Of a stretch of DNA of 64,000 nucleotides, positions 54,661 to 64,000 are shown one piece after another; the first letter of the stretch is position 1; each line of letters starts with the position of its first letter. The position numbers were made by a program, and so were the translations under genes. The notes under the pieces are model-generated. The model did no database searches and was not told the DNA's origin. It saw only the letters and a list, made by a program, of their open reading frames with translations. This DNA comes from Isoetes taiwanensis (Eukaryota > Streptophyta > Lycopodiopsida > Isoetales > Isoetaceae): assembly GCA_021234155.1 (NCBI GenBank), contig JAJEKV010000053.1, positions 1,251,307-1,315,306 of the forward strand, in the 5' to 3' direction.

Positions 54661-55612
54661 AAGATAATTGTAACTAGAAATGTGTGCCTGGTGATGCAGG
54701 GCATTAATCATGGATGTGGACGTGTGGAATAGGTAGGTTGTAGATGAATTTAAAGGGCTAAATATAATCATATCTACAGATGTCAAGGAATGCATGGTCA
54801 ATAGAATTGCATTTAAGTGTAGTGTGGATCTTATTATTAGATATTGCAAAGTCCATTTTAAATCCTCTTTCCCGTTGTGATGAATCCTTATATTATTTAT
54901 AGCCCATTTGCTTATACAGCCCAAGGTATGGCTGGTTGTGCTCTGTTAACCATTTACAAAATAGTATAGCAACCAAAACATGCCACATATCATATAAGAT
55001 AAACGTATATGCAATTGTAGTTTGTGATTGTCCCTTAATTGTTAGGTTCTATAGTATTTAATTTGTGGCTAGATTTATAACTCAATAGATGCTTATGTCA
55101 TTTGAACCTCTTATGTGATCTTAAATCCACATGCGAAGCTCAAATCCTTTAGGTTTGTCCACACACCAAGCTCAAATTCCTTAGGTATCACCCAACTTGT
55201 TTTTTAATATTGTTTTGGATATTGGATCAAAATGAATATTGCTATGACTTATATGACATAGCAACATATCTATATGGGCCGCATTGTTTTGCAAGATTAC
55301 ACCAATTTAGAATGCAACACGGAAGATCATCATGGGAAAATTGCATTGGATTAGAATATTTGAAATCTCCAACTATAACAATTGCCATCGCACCAATGGA
55401 AACATTGCACTGGATTCATATATTTAGAATTTCCAAGTAAAAGCTAAAGAATAGACTAGAATAGAGTGTAAATAAAGTTGACATCTATTCTACACCTTGC
55501 TCAACAATGGACTTAATAACATTGCTTTAATCCTTATTTGACATCAACACATTTGATAAATAGAATCAAGCACTCTACATGCAATATTTGAGCAAATAGT
55601 AAGCAACATGGG
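54661..55612. other. AT-rich DNA without recognised genes
   Basis: Only short shadow frames. No motif, repeat pair or splice pattern that I can identify. Confidence 0.55.
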
Positions 55613-56409
55613 AAAGTCCTACATGGCTTACTTAATAAACAAACCAAAAGCTTATTTTACCAAGTGGGCAAATTGGTTCAAGGTTCCAGGATCAAAGCTT
55701 TCAACTTTCAATTAAAGCTTTTAAGCACTAAAAAGCCTAGCCAAATGACACGACTATTTAGACAATACAAATTGTAGAAGCAACACAGAAGAAATCAAAT
55801 GGACTTTGGCCTTTGATATAACATCATTAACTCCTTCAAATGCTAAATACTCATCAATTGAAGCTCAAATAGAGTGATGATAAAAAAATGTACAAAAAAT
55901 GTCAGTCATTGCCATAATCAGATATAGCTCTTACTATATAGCTAGCTACTCGTAAATAATCTGTTGAAGTTGCCTTTGTGAGATGAGGCATCTAGACTCC
56001 ATGAGCTTAGTGGTATGACATGCATTACAAAGTATGTTAATAGCCTACATGGCTTAGTTAATAAACAAACCAAAAGCTTATTTACAAAGTGGGCAAATTC
56101 GTTCAAGGTTCCAGAAATCAAAGCCTTCAACTTTCAATTAAAGCCTTCAAGCATTGTAGAGCCTAGTCAAATGACACAACTATTTAGACAACAAACTGTA
56201 GAAGCAATACAGAAGAAATGCAAATGGGCTTTGGCCTTTGATATAACATCAGTATCTCCTTCAAATGCTAAATACTCATCAATTGAAGCCCAAATAGGGT
56301 GATGACCAAAAATGTGTGAACAATGTCAGTCATTGCCTTTGTGAGATGCGACATCTAGACTTCATGAGCTTAATTGTATGACATGCATTACAAATTATGT
56401 TAATAACTC
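55613..56409. repeat. Tandem duplication, ~425-bp period
   Basis: 55613-56043 and 56041-56409 are two copies sharing CAAACCAAAAGCTTATTT, ATGCTAAATACTCATCAATT and GCATTACAAA near the end. The first copy has about 55 extra bases (about 55912-55967). No coding potential. Confidence 0.8.
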
Positions 56410-57354
56410 AATGATTAGCAACCTATCTAGTTAAATTCACATGACTCGATCTGCCATAAATAAGAAGTTTTTTTAATAAAAGAACATGTAACCCAGTTTC
56501 AATTATTTGTATGACTGGAATACCATTTTCTAATTTATTAAAATGAATTTATGTACTTTTAAACTTAACCTCCAAAAACAGCAGCAAATGCTAACAAATG
56601 CAACATTACTTTCACAATATCTCCAACAATAATAATTATTCTAAAACTGTCAATGAAGTTGTTCTACTTATAAGAATGGGTACCTGAAAGACCATTCTGG
56701 TTTGGACTTACAGAAAGAGGAGGGTAAACAATTCTCGTGTGTTCTATGACTGCTTGGAGCATTTATGGATAAAGCAAAATGGCATGGTGTATCAATGGGT
56801 TTGAGTATACCTAATTTATATGCATTCTTTTGATGATGAAGAATGTTCCATTTCCAATAGAAATATAAAGAGGAGAGGAAGATAAATCAAGTGGCAAATG
56901 AGCTACAATTGATCTGTAAAATGCCAGTTGAAGTCAAATATGGAGGGCTATATAAACACCTTCAGAATCAGTAATTTGAGCCATGTTAACTGAAGATTTT
57001 CTGTCCCCTCCTGTTAATGGTGATGTACTTATTTTTTTCAACGTCGCAGTCTATTGATATGTACAAAATGCAAAAGTTACTACATGTAAATTTCAGTTAA
57101 GCATTCTACTAATAATATAAGTTCGTAGTAAGAACTTACCTTCTAAGATACAAAAACGGCTTCTATAATTTAGAACTTGGTTGGAGTAGAACGGAACATT
57201 TCCAACATCTTTGATCATTTTTCATACATAAAGGATAATGAAGTCCTAATAGAAGAGAAAATCATAGTACAATATGCTATGGTTTAGTTTATGAGCATTG
57301 AGTAGTGTGAGGAGTTTGGTATATTATAAAATTTTGTCTCTCTTTTTGCATTAG
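56410..57354. other. AT-rich DNA, probably intronic or intergenic
   Basis: No exon-like segment is recognised. If the GDH fragment downstream was part of a full gene, earlier exons should be here or further left; I did not find any. Confidence 0.5.
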
Positions 57355-57970
57355 GCTCGGACATGCCCTGCACTGTTGAAGCTGTTGGTATGCTTTGGAA
57401 ATAAAAAGTTATTGTTGTTTCAAGCAAAGCCGCAAATGTTGGAGGGGTAAGAACCATCGAGTTTATTCGCCATGCTTTATGTTCTTGAGCCCATAAAAGT
57501 GGGAAATATTAAAAGAAGACAAAATACGTTTACAAATTGTGGATGTGAGAGTGGCTTATGTAGCCCACTGAATTTACATAGGTTGTTGTCAAAACCATCT
57601 TCTTGAGTTTTGCCATCTTATGTGCTTCACTCTTCATGAGTTGATGAGGGATGTCCATCAAAAGTTTGTCGCCATTGCAAATGCTTTTGGATATGGCAAG
57701 GGGCACCCAGAGTACTTGCCATCCCGCTTTTATTTAGTTTATTTGATTGGTTAAAGTGTCTATGTAGACAAAAATTTATAAACCTAAGTAATTGATGTGT
57801 CTAAGAATTTATATGAGCTACTAGTGCTAGCCAAAGATTACTATGTATGGCAATGAATGCAATTTGGCTCGTGTACTAATGAATCTTTTTGCAGGGCACT
57901 AGTTCATGGAGCAAATATAGTAGGCTTTATTCGTGTAGCACAAGCAATGTTGGATCAGGGATGTGCGTGA
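57355..57970 (+). pseudogene. 3' exons of an NADP-type glutamate dehydrogenase-like gene
   Basis: Three exon-like blocks in order. Block 1 (57355-57446, after TTTTTGCATTAG and before GTAAG) reads DMPCTVEAVGML, then KVIVVSSKAANVGG. Block 2 (about 57632-57720) reads HELMRDVHQKFVAIANAFGY. Block 3 (57895-57970, after TTTTTGCAG) reads ALVHGANIVGFIRVAQAMLD and QGCA, then stop. These match the C-terminus of NADP-dependent glutamate dehydrogenase (MPTTxEA, PxKAANAGG, GANIAGF, VADAM). A TAA at 57402-57404 breaks block 1, and block 2 lacks a clear donor site. The enzyme makes glutamate from 2-oxoglutarate and ammonium. Relic or degraded end of a host gene. Confidence 0.7.
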
Positions 57971-58185
57971 TAAGCATACAGATAAGCATGGCAAGCATTA
58001 CTTGTGCCTCACTTGGCTGATGCAATTTATGCTGCTCTTACATAAACAAATGCAAAAGGAAGTCCAGGTTAGTGTAGTCATTCTGGTACTTTACAGTGCC
58101 CTTTCTTATTAAAGTTTTCTGAAACATAAATGCTTGTTCAGAAATTGAAAGAAACATTTGATGTTCTATCGAGAGACAGAAAAGA

Positions 58186-58341
58186 ATGGATATATTCCTT
58201 TCCAAATTCCACAGACATGATTTAGAGCTAGATCATTGCTTCTCTATTCTTACAGCAAATGTTGTAGAAGAACAACTCGTGGAGCTGAGAGACCTTAGAG
58301 ATAAAGAAGATGCTGCCCGACAACATGGACTGACATCATAG
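58186..58341 (+). other. Small exon-like ORF, unidentified
   Basis: ATG at 58186 opens MDIFLSKFHRHDLELDHCFS and ends VEEQLVELRDLRDKEDAARQ plus HGLTS, 51 residues with a charged helical end. An acceptor-like TTCTTACAG lies inside it (58249-58257). It may be the last exon of a lost gene downstream of the GDH relic. No family known. Confidence 0.3.
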
Positions 58342-59217
58342 ACTTCCGAGGAACCTACACAATATTGCAAGTGTCTCATAACACTTTTAAAATCTTTGAC
58401 AAATAACCCAGTTTGTTCTGAATGATAAACTAGAGCTACCTTAAACAAAGAGTAAACAACAAAACAACGCCAACAAAGAAGGGTCAAATGTACCACTAAA
58501 ATACCACTAACAAGCAATAGAATTTTAACCCTTAAAACATGCTCAAAACGTGCCAAAACAACTACACCAATTGAAACCAAACCTCCCCTGGTGCAACGAT
58601 GATAATGTTGTTGTCGAAGTCTTGAATGTTTTCGGAGTGCATATTCCACAATAGAGTCTGTCCCGCGTGCGCTGGATCATGATCGTCCCTCTTAGGCTCC
58701 GCGCCATCCAGCTCGAGGATTGTGCATTGATCGTTAAATTGTGGCCCATTCCTCGTTCATCTTGATGCATGCTTCCACATACAGGGACTCTTGTGAAGGT
58801 AGTACATGGCTCGCATCACGACAGTTGGATTCACTTCACAAAACAAGTATTTCCATTCTCTCCTCTATCAGACTTTTCCTTATGCTTCTGCCATCCTTGT
58901 TCCATACCGAACACCAAAGACCAATACATTACACTCAAACCCCAAAGTCTATGTGTCCAGCTGGATTCGAGTCCAAGAGGAGCTCAACATCTAAGGAGGA
59001 GTTAGTGATGCAAATGGGTACCATCACCTTCACAAAATGTCAATGTTTAAAAATAGCAATTTTGATTGATTGTTTCGTATGTTACCAAGTATCAAGTACT
59101 TTATTGTCTTGAAGTAGCAATTTGAATTGATTGTCAAAACATAACTTTCAACTATGATTTAAGCCACTTCACCCTCCGGCCATGGAGGGCAACCCTCCTT
59201 GCGCAGCACCTTGTTAT
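58342..59217. other. No recognised gene
   Basis: Frames of up to 123 codons occur on plus (58741-59112) and 138 on minus (58649-58233), but composition and overlaps give no family. 58543-58770 is less AT-rich than its surroundings. Confidence 0.4.
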
Positions 59218-59810
59218 ATTGAAGGTCGTTAATTTATTCCTCATCACATCATGAGTACTATTGCTATATCACATTCTACATATCACATGGAAAAAAAGGA
59301 ATGGTGCCATGTGTCGAGGCGCGATTGGAGAAAAGGACGAAATGCAATGTAATAGATTTTTACGGACCATGCAATTTTCAAGTTCTATTTATAGGATGCA
59401 ACATCTGCTCCCAGATTGTCTCAGTAAGTCTTTTGTCCAACTCTTTCCAACGGAATGCATTATAGAGGTAGCTTCTTCTTCCATAATACCTCCTAATACA
59501 TCTACGTTAATAACTACATACCAAAAACGTGTACATCTACATTGATAACTACACACTAAAAATGTGTACCTGGCAATTGGCAATGTTTTTTTATATTGAA
59601 GGACATCAATCTATTCCTCATCACATCATGAGTACTATTGCTAATAACTACACACCAAAAATGTGTACATCTACGTTGATAACTACACACTAAAAACGTG
59701 TACCTGGCAATTGGCAATGTTTTTTTTTATTGAAGGACATCAATTTATTCCTCATCACATCATGAGTACTATTACTAAGTATATCACATTCTACATATCA
59801 CATGGAAGCC
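59218..59810. repeat. Degenerate tandem repeat block
   Basis: TTTATTCCTCATCACATCATGAGTACTATT-type sequence recurs at 59230, 59611 and 59746. Between them, AACTACACACTAAAAA.GTG and CCTGGCAATTGGCAATGTTT recur at about 59543-59588 and 59680-59720. Units are about 135 bp in the second half. Confidence 0.75.
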
Positions 59811-59929
59811 AATCCACTACCTAGCCACGATTATCTAGTATATATGGCAGGCTTGTATTGATATATATCACATGAAAGCCAATCCACTACGTAGTATATA
59901 TGGCAGGTTTGAGGTTTCTACCACAGGAC
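59811..59929. repeat. Short duplicated segment
   Basis: AAGCCAATCCACTAC with TAGTATATATGGCAGG occurs twice, at about 59806-59850 and 59876-59910, separated by TTGATATATATCACATG. It is probably part of the neighbouring repeat block. Confidence 0.6.
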
Positions 59930-60062
59930 TGCTTGGTCATGCTTGAACCCCTGAACTCGGGGCAATAGATTTTAATGTCCTCATTACTAGACCGATGTTG
60001 GTCATACTTGAACCCGTGACCTCAGGTGTGGTAGTTTAAGGTTCTGCCAATAGACCAGGTGG
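59930..60062 (-). repeat. tRNA-like dimer, SINE-type
   Basis: The minus strand shows two consecutive ~62-nt units. Each begins with an A-box-like GGTCTATTGGCAGAACC or GGTCTAGTAATGAGGAC and ends with a B-box-like GGGTTCAAGTATGACC or GGGTTCAAGCATGACC. These look like internal RNA polymerase III promoters of a tRNA-derived SINE. The cloverleaf is incomplete, so it is not a functional tRNA gene. Confidence 0.45.
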
Positions 60063-60383
60063 GTATCTGGCAATGTTGATGCTTGAGGTATATATCAAAT
60101 TGAAATATGTGTTACTATAGGGTTAATAAAAGGCTAGAATAACATTGTATGTGAAATTACCATTATTATACAATCTAAAACTATCACTTGCAATGTTGAG
60201 GGCTCTATAGAGAAACTATGGCCTTAAGTAACATGGACATCACATTGGCTCTCATATCTAAATTCAGTAATTCAACAAATGAAGTATATAAAAATGGTAA
60301 TTCTCTCAAGGACCATAATGTACTAGTATTCCTACCTATTTTAAACGACATTCTAACTATTGTTGAAAGGGCACAAATGGGGC
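60063..60383. other. AT-rich spacer without recognised genes
   Basis: Short frames only. Confidence 0.55.
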
Positions 60384-61010
60384 CTTTTTTTATTTTGAAG
60401 AATGCAAAACAATTTATAGTAATAAGATAGACAAAATTTGATTTCTTGGTAGAGGCTTGCGGGAGGAGTCTGCAACCCTCTGAAGATGACATGACACTTA
60501 CGTTTCACACCGCCTACAACTAGAGCTCTGCAAATATTGAATGACCACTTCTTAAAGTGAGACCACTTCTTGCCTTGTAAAAGAACATCTTGCCTTGTAA
60601 AAAGAAGCTTGTACAGCTGACCAAATGTGGCAGAGATTGCCGCAAAACACAAAACAATGCTCTATTGTTTCAGGTGCAAGTTTACAGATTGGACAGAGAG
60701 GACTAACATTTGGCTTGAAGGAGCGAACTCAAACATTAATCCTCACTACCCTATGCACAACTTGCCACAGAAGAATTGAATGTTTTGGAATAATATTCTT
60801 GTCCCATACTCTAGACCAGACCAATGCATGCTTAGCTTCTAGAATTTGCAGCTGCCAGTGCGTCGACAGAGGCAGAGGAGTTTGCATGGTGAGCTGCCTA
60901 TAGCAAGTCCGAACATACCACACACCTTCATTGTCGAGGTTGGGCTGCAAGGGGATGTTATCTGCCACAACTTCCCATATAAAATAGTCCAACGAAGTCA
61001 GCCTGAAAGT
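60384..61010 (-). mobile_element. 5'-truncated L1-like LINE, 3' end
   Basis: The minus strand reads NEGVWYVRTCYRQLTMQTPL, then LVWSRVWDKNIIPKHSILLW and QVVHRVVRINV, the end of RT and the zf-RVT region, as in the copy at 5016-5702 (same LLWQVVHR and RINV words). A T run at 60384-60391 marks the 3' end. The following zinc-binding part is broken by frameshifts. Confidence 0.75.
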
Positions 61011-61790
61011 GTCTTAAAACTCTTGCCACAAATGGGGCTATTAAACAATGATGTTTGTTTTTTATTTCTATATAATGATGGGGCTATATAAATAGTGGCA
61101 TATAGGATTTTGTTTTTCATCTCAATGTGCTATTGAATGTATGCTAACTTCTATTTCAATAGTCTCCATTTGTGATTCATAATATAGAAGGAATCGTCTA
61201 AAATGATGGTTTTCGATTAAGTGATGAGCAAAATTGTCAACTAAGCCACATTTCACCTAAAGATTTAGGGTTTATCACAATGCACCAACTCTAGAATACA
61301 AATGTAATGTAACGATTTTTGTGAACCAAAGAATTTTCTGCTCTATGTTTGGAAATCAACCGCACATGTTGCACCATGATAAGCAATATCAAAATTAGAT
61401 ATGTCTAATATACTCTTAACACAAACAGTAATTTATGGAAAAATTATAATGTGGTTGTGCTTGCAACAAAATGGATTGCAGATCCTACTAGATAACATGC
61501 AAAAGATATTACGAAAGCTGAAATTCCTATGGTCATTTGAGGTATATCAAACAGATAGATACTGCAAAAGAATTGATGTATCAATAATAAATATTCAAGT
61601 TGCATTTATCTTTAAGTTGTACATGAGCATGATGCATGAGCATGTACAATGCTTTGAATGCATGCACATTGTAAAAATGCATGTAGATATCTACCAACAA
61701 ATATAAAGAGCATAAAAAGTAAAAAACATCCCTAAGCATTCAAGATGTGGATGTTAATGTAGTGCAAGATATAAAGAAGAGAGGGCTAAT
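61011..61790. other. AT-rich DNA without recognised genes
   Basis: A plus frame of 101 codons (61401-61706) has no recognisable features. Nothing else is seen. Confidence 0.5.
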
Positions 61791-61931
61791 GCCCTGACCG
61801 AGGGTATTATGCAAAAGAAAAAATTGAGGGCCATTTTGTGTATGGCCAAAATGTCTCGGGCGGAGACATTTTGCCCATACACAAAATGGCCCTCAATTTT
61901 TTCTTTTGCATAATACCCGAGGGATCAGGGC
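61791..61931. repeat. 141-bp near-perfect hairpin
   Basis: The left arm includes GGGTATTATGCAAAAGAAAA and AATTGAGGGCCATTTTGTGT; the right arm is its complement. Only one mismatch lies in the inner ~56 pairs, and the outer part GCCCTGA/TCAGGGC pairs again after a small bulge. The loop is about 5 nt (61858-61862). Foldback element or long hairpin RNA source. Confidence 0.9.
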
Positions 61932-61932
61932 G

Positions 61933-62154
61933 TTAACAACGTGATCCGAGCGTTTATCTCAGATTCGGCGACGGATGCAGGCTCTGCAATAGCTACATCT
62001 CTTGTTTCTGTAAGAATAGCTTGGCAATGGCATAACATCCTAGGTTCTTACGCATTCAGATGCATGGGCCACAGTGTGTTATAGCTGATAACAAACTTTG
62101 ATCCAGCAGCTGAGATCTGATCTCAGCCTATAAACATGAGGATCACGTTGTTAA
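61933..62154. mobile_element. MITE with TTAA ends
   Basis: The terminal inverted repeats are TTAACAACGTGATCC (61933-61947) and GGATCACGTTGTTAA (62140-62154), extendable to 23 bp with 19 matches (AACAACGTGATCCGAGCGTT on the left). Length 222 bp, no gene. TTAA at both edges could be the duplicated target, as for piggyBac-type or, with TTA, PIF/Harbinger-type elements. Confidence 0.7.
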
Positions 62155-63139
62155 GATGGTTATATCAATGTGCATTAGGAGAGATGATTCATCAGTAATT
62201 GTTAATGCAATAAGAGAAATCTACAGTGTGTTTGTGGATTTATAGTCAGAACATGATTCATGGCATGGTGAGGAACGTTTCTACATATCATAATGAATGT
62301 GCTTAATGATGTCTCCACTTCTTTTATCTATATGATTTGTGAAGCCAAGATGTGAAAGCCCTCCATTAAGTTGCTTTCATACACATGCATTAGAAAAAAG
62401 TCATTCAATAAAAAATAAGTATTTAAGTACAAAGATTGATTCCATCCAACTTAAGAAACTATGCTGAAATAAATAAAAATGCATATGGAACTGCTAAAAC
62501 TTTTAACCCAAGCCATTGTTGAACTTCATTGCAACTGCAAATTATTTATTTAATTCAATACTAATTACAAAAGCATTCTAAGCCATAGTTTTATTTAGCT
62601 CCACAGGAATTAGAAGAGGCAAACAATCAGTTTAACTATTTAGGAGAAATAGACTAGCTTATATAAAATATTATTATATGAAGTGGTGTCAGGCTTCTTC
62701 ATAGGAACATGAAAATTCCCATTTGCACCTAAAGGAAAAGCAGTATATGTTATAGGGTCTAGCATAAACAGAAGAAAGATAAGTTGTCCATAGTTGTCAT
62801 CGGGTTAAGCATAGCAAGACAAGTAGTTCAAAAAGGTCCATGGACGTGTTTATGGACATAGTATAGTAGTTGCAATTGTTACCACAAATGTATATGATTT
62901 TTTAATAATTTAATTGATTCATTAGCAATAGAATAGATTTTTTGACATCCATAGAGATCAATAGACCGTGGGACCCATACAATGGGCTAGAACAACCCAA
63001 AGCATCACCAAACATAATGGAAACATTGCAAGGTTGGGCAAAACCCAGATGAAACTATGACTTGGCTTTTGAGACAGACAATCAAATCAAGTTTTACGTA
63101 CCACCGCAAAACACAAGAACAAATAGAAATAACAACATA
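62155..63139. other. AT-rich DNA with one retroposon-type 3' hairpin
   Basis: No gene. The hairpin/A-tail motif is at 62937-62974. Confidence 0.55.
62937..62974 (-). repeat. Retroposon-type 3' hairpin with A tail, copy 3
   Basis: On the minus strand CCACGGTC pairs with GATCTCTATGG through TATT, followed by an A run and an AATAG-type end. It is the sister of 3989 and 8187. Confidence 0.5.
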
Positions 63140-63142
63140 AAG

Positions 63143-63323
63143 AATAGAATAGAATAGAATAGTAGAACATGGCTATACAAAAGCTGTCCAGGATTAGAAG
63201 GCCACTGTATGCCATGTATGCATGATTGTAAGTTGCCATAACTCAAATAGACTAAAGTAGTAACATGACTATAATAGTACAGTTGGTACTTAAACATAAT
63301 AGAATAGAATAGAATAGAATAGA
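63143..63323. repeat. Two (AATAG)n microsatellites
   Basis: Four to five GAATA units at about 63143-63163 and 63298-63323, about 150 bp apart. Confidence 0.85.
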
Positions 63324-63540
63324 TTTTCTAGATTTTTTTTAAAGCAAAAGATAATGTTGCTATTGTCTATGATACATTTGAGAACCATAGCTGGCTAAAT
63401 AAAAAGGTTCCTTTAAAGAACATCTCAATAGCGTAATTGGATTCTTATAGCAATTGAATCAAAGCTTAAATAGAGGCATAGAAGGAGGTAACTAATTGAA
63501 CCTTAGTAATATTGCTAGCTTATCATTTACATGCTTTTAG
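63324..63540. other. No recognised feature
   Basis: AT-rich, no frame or repeat. Confidence 0.5.
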
Positions 63541-63770
63541 TGTATGCCCGATAATGCTGGGCACCTTAACTTACCCCTCTAATGTTGAAAATCCTTTATA
63601 GGTCCTCACCACATTTCCACTGCGTTTGTTGGTCATTAATAGTGTCTAAATGTAGCCCAACAATGGTGGGCTTGGTTACAAAAGTTGGATTATTACTGCA
63701 CGCTTTTCTCATTTCGGCTGAAACATTTACAAGCAAGCAAATTATGCCCAACGCTGGGCACAGTTACTAG
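63541..63770. repeat. Three GCCCAAC-type mini-hairpins
   Basis: GCCCGATAATGCTGGGC (about 63546), GCCCAACAATGGTGGGC (about 63656) and GCCCAACGCTGGGC (about 63748) each fold on GCCC/GGGC. They lie about 110 and 92 bp apart in otherwise AT-rich DNA. Confidence 0.6.
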
Positions 63771-64000
63771 TTTTTTCAATAAATTTGACCTCAAGCCCTT
63801 TTTCCACCGCATGGTCGTCTCATTTTCTGCCAATGACCTTTTGTAAGCTTTTTCTTCTGGCGGAAAGCCCCCTTGACAAAGTATGACATCAAATAACAGC
63901 CAATCGATTCTGCTTTTCTCCATGTTTTTTGGAAGCTCTCAAAATAGGACATTATGTAGATATTTTTTCATAATGTTTTAGAGTAATCAGTGATGAAATT
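63771..64000. other. No recognised gene at the right edge
   Basis: A 76-codon minus frame (63923-63693) has no features. Confidence 0.5.

Noticed and set aside
59930..60062. Functional tRNA genes
   Set aside because: No complete acceptor or anticodon stems can be folded; only the internal boxes are kept.

Overview
This window looks like a stretch of a large, transposon-rich land-plant nuclear genome. Most features are nested LTR retrotransposons with plant-type primer-binding sites, L1-like LINE fragments, a DIRS-type tyrosine-recombinase retroelement and degenerate DNA-transposon genes. The only recognisable host-like gene is a pseudogene of the last exons of an NADP-type glutamate dehydrogenase. 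DIRS elements and DUF7869/DUF8039-like genes next to Copia, chromovirus and Athila-like elements would suit a fern or another non-flowering plant. That placement is inference; no species marker is visible.

Layout. 1-3780: DIRS-like element (RT, RNase H, tyrosine recombinase) ending in split direct repeats. 3781-9003: AT-rich DNA with a LINE 3' end, hairpin tandem repeats and a poly-T tract. 9004-10390: LTR, minus strand, of the histone-bearing element described below. 10535-21661: complete but decayed Ty3 element (both LTRs, target-site duplication TGTTA) with about 3.9 kb of extra coding sequence after integrase. About 21662-33615: minus-strand chromovirus with a chromodomain integrase. It is split by a non-autonomous Gag-only Copia-type element (23364-26223, TSD TGAAC) and by a Copia element (26349-31946, TSD TTGAT). 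33620-39690: degenerate DNA-transposon-like region with GC-rich palindromic repeats. 39698-42826: plus-strand DUF8039-like and DUF7869-like genes. 42965-43831: a duplicated small TATA-driven gene.

44111-50390 is the most unusual part. It is an LTR element, originally on the minus strand, whose first gene encodes a protein starting exactly like the histone H3 tail (50092) and ending in a full H3 histone fold (47092-47355). A second gene of unknown function starts at 46209. Both genes sit behind a matching promoter module: two or three ~72-bp palindromes, then a TATA box, then ATG about 110 bp further on. A local inversion (breakpoints near 48120 and 50282) now separates the H3 tail from the H3 fold. 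Undoing it on paper repairs both the gene and the LTR, and the LTR then has the same organisation as the second copy at 9004-10390. No reverse transcriptase is seen, so the element is probably non-autonomous or incomplete here.

50560-54660: LINE with an inverted 5' part (twin-priming signature) and a 1.4-kb insertion carrying a minisatellite. 54700-64000: mostly AT-rich DNA with a tandem duplication, the GDH pseudogene, a tRNA-like/SINE dimer, a LINE 3' end, a 141-bp near-perfect hairpin, a MITE with TTAA ends and microsatellites. Nearly every coding region carries frameshifts or stops; the short H3-tail frame, a 193-residue Copia Gag frame, the ~80-residue gene at 42965 and the TR-GAG Gag are the cleanest frames.
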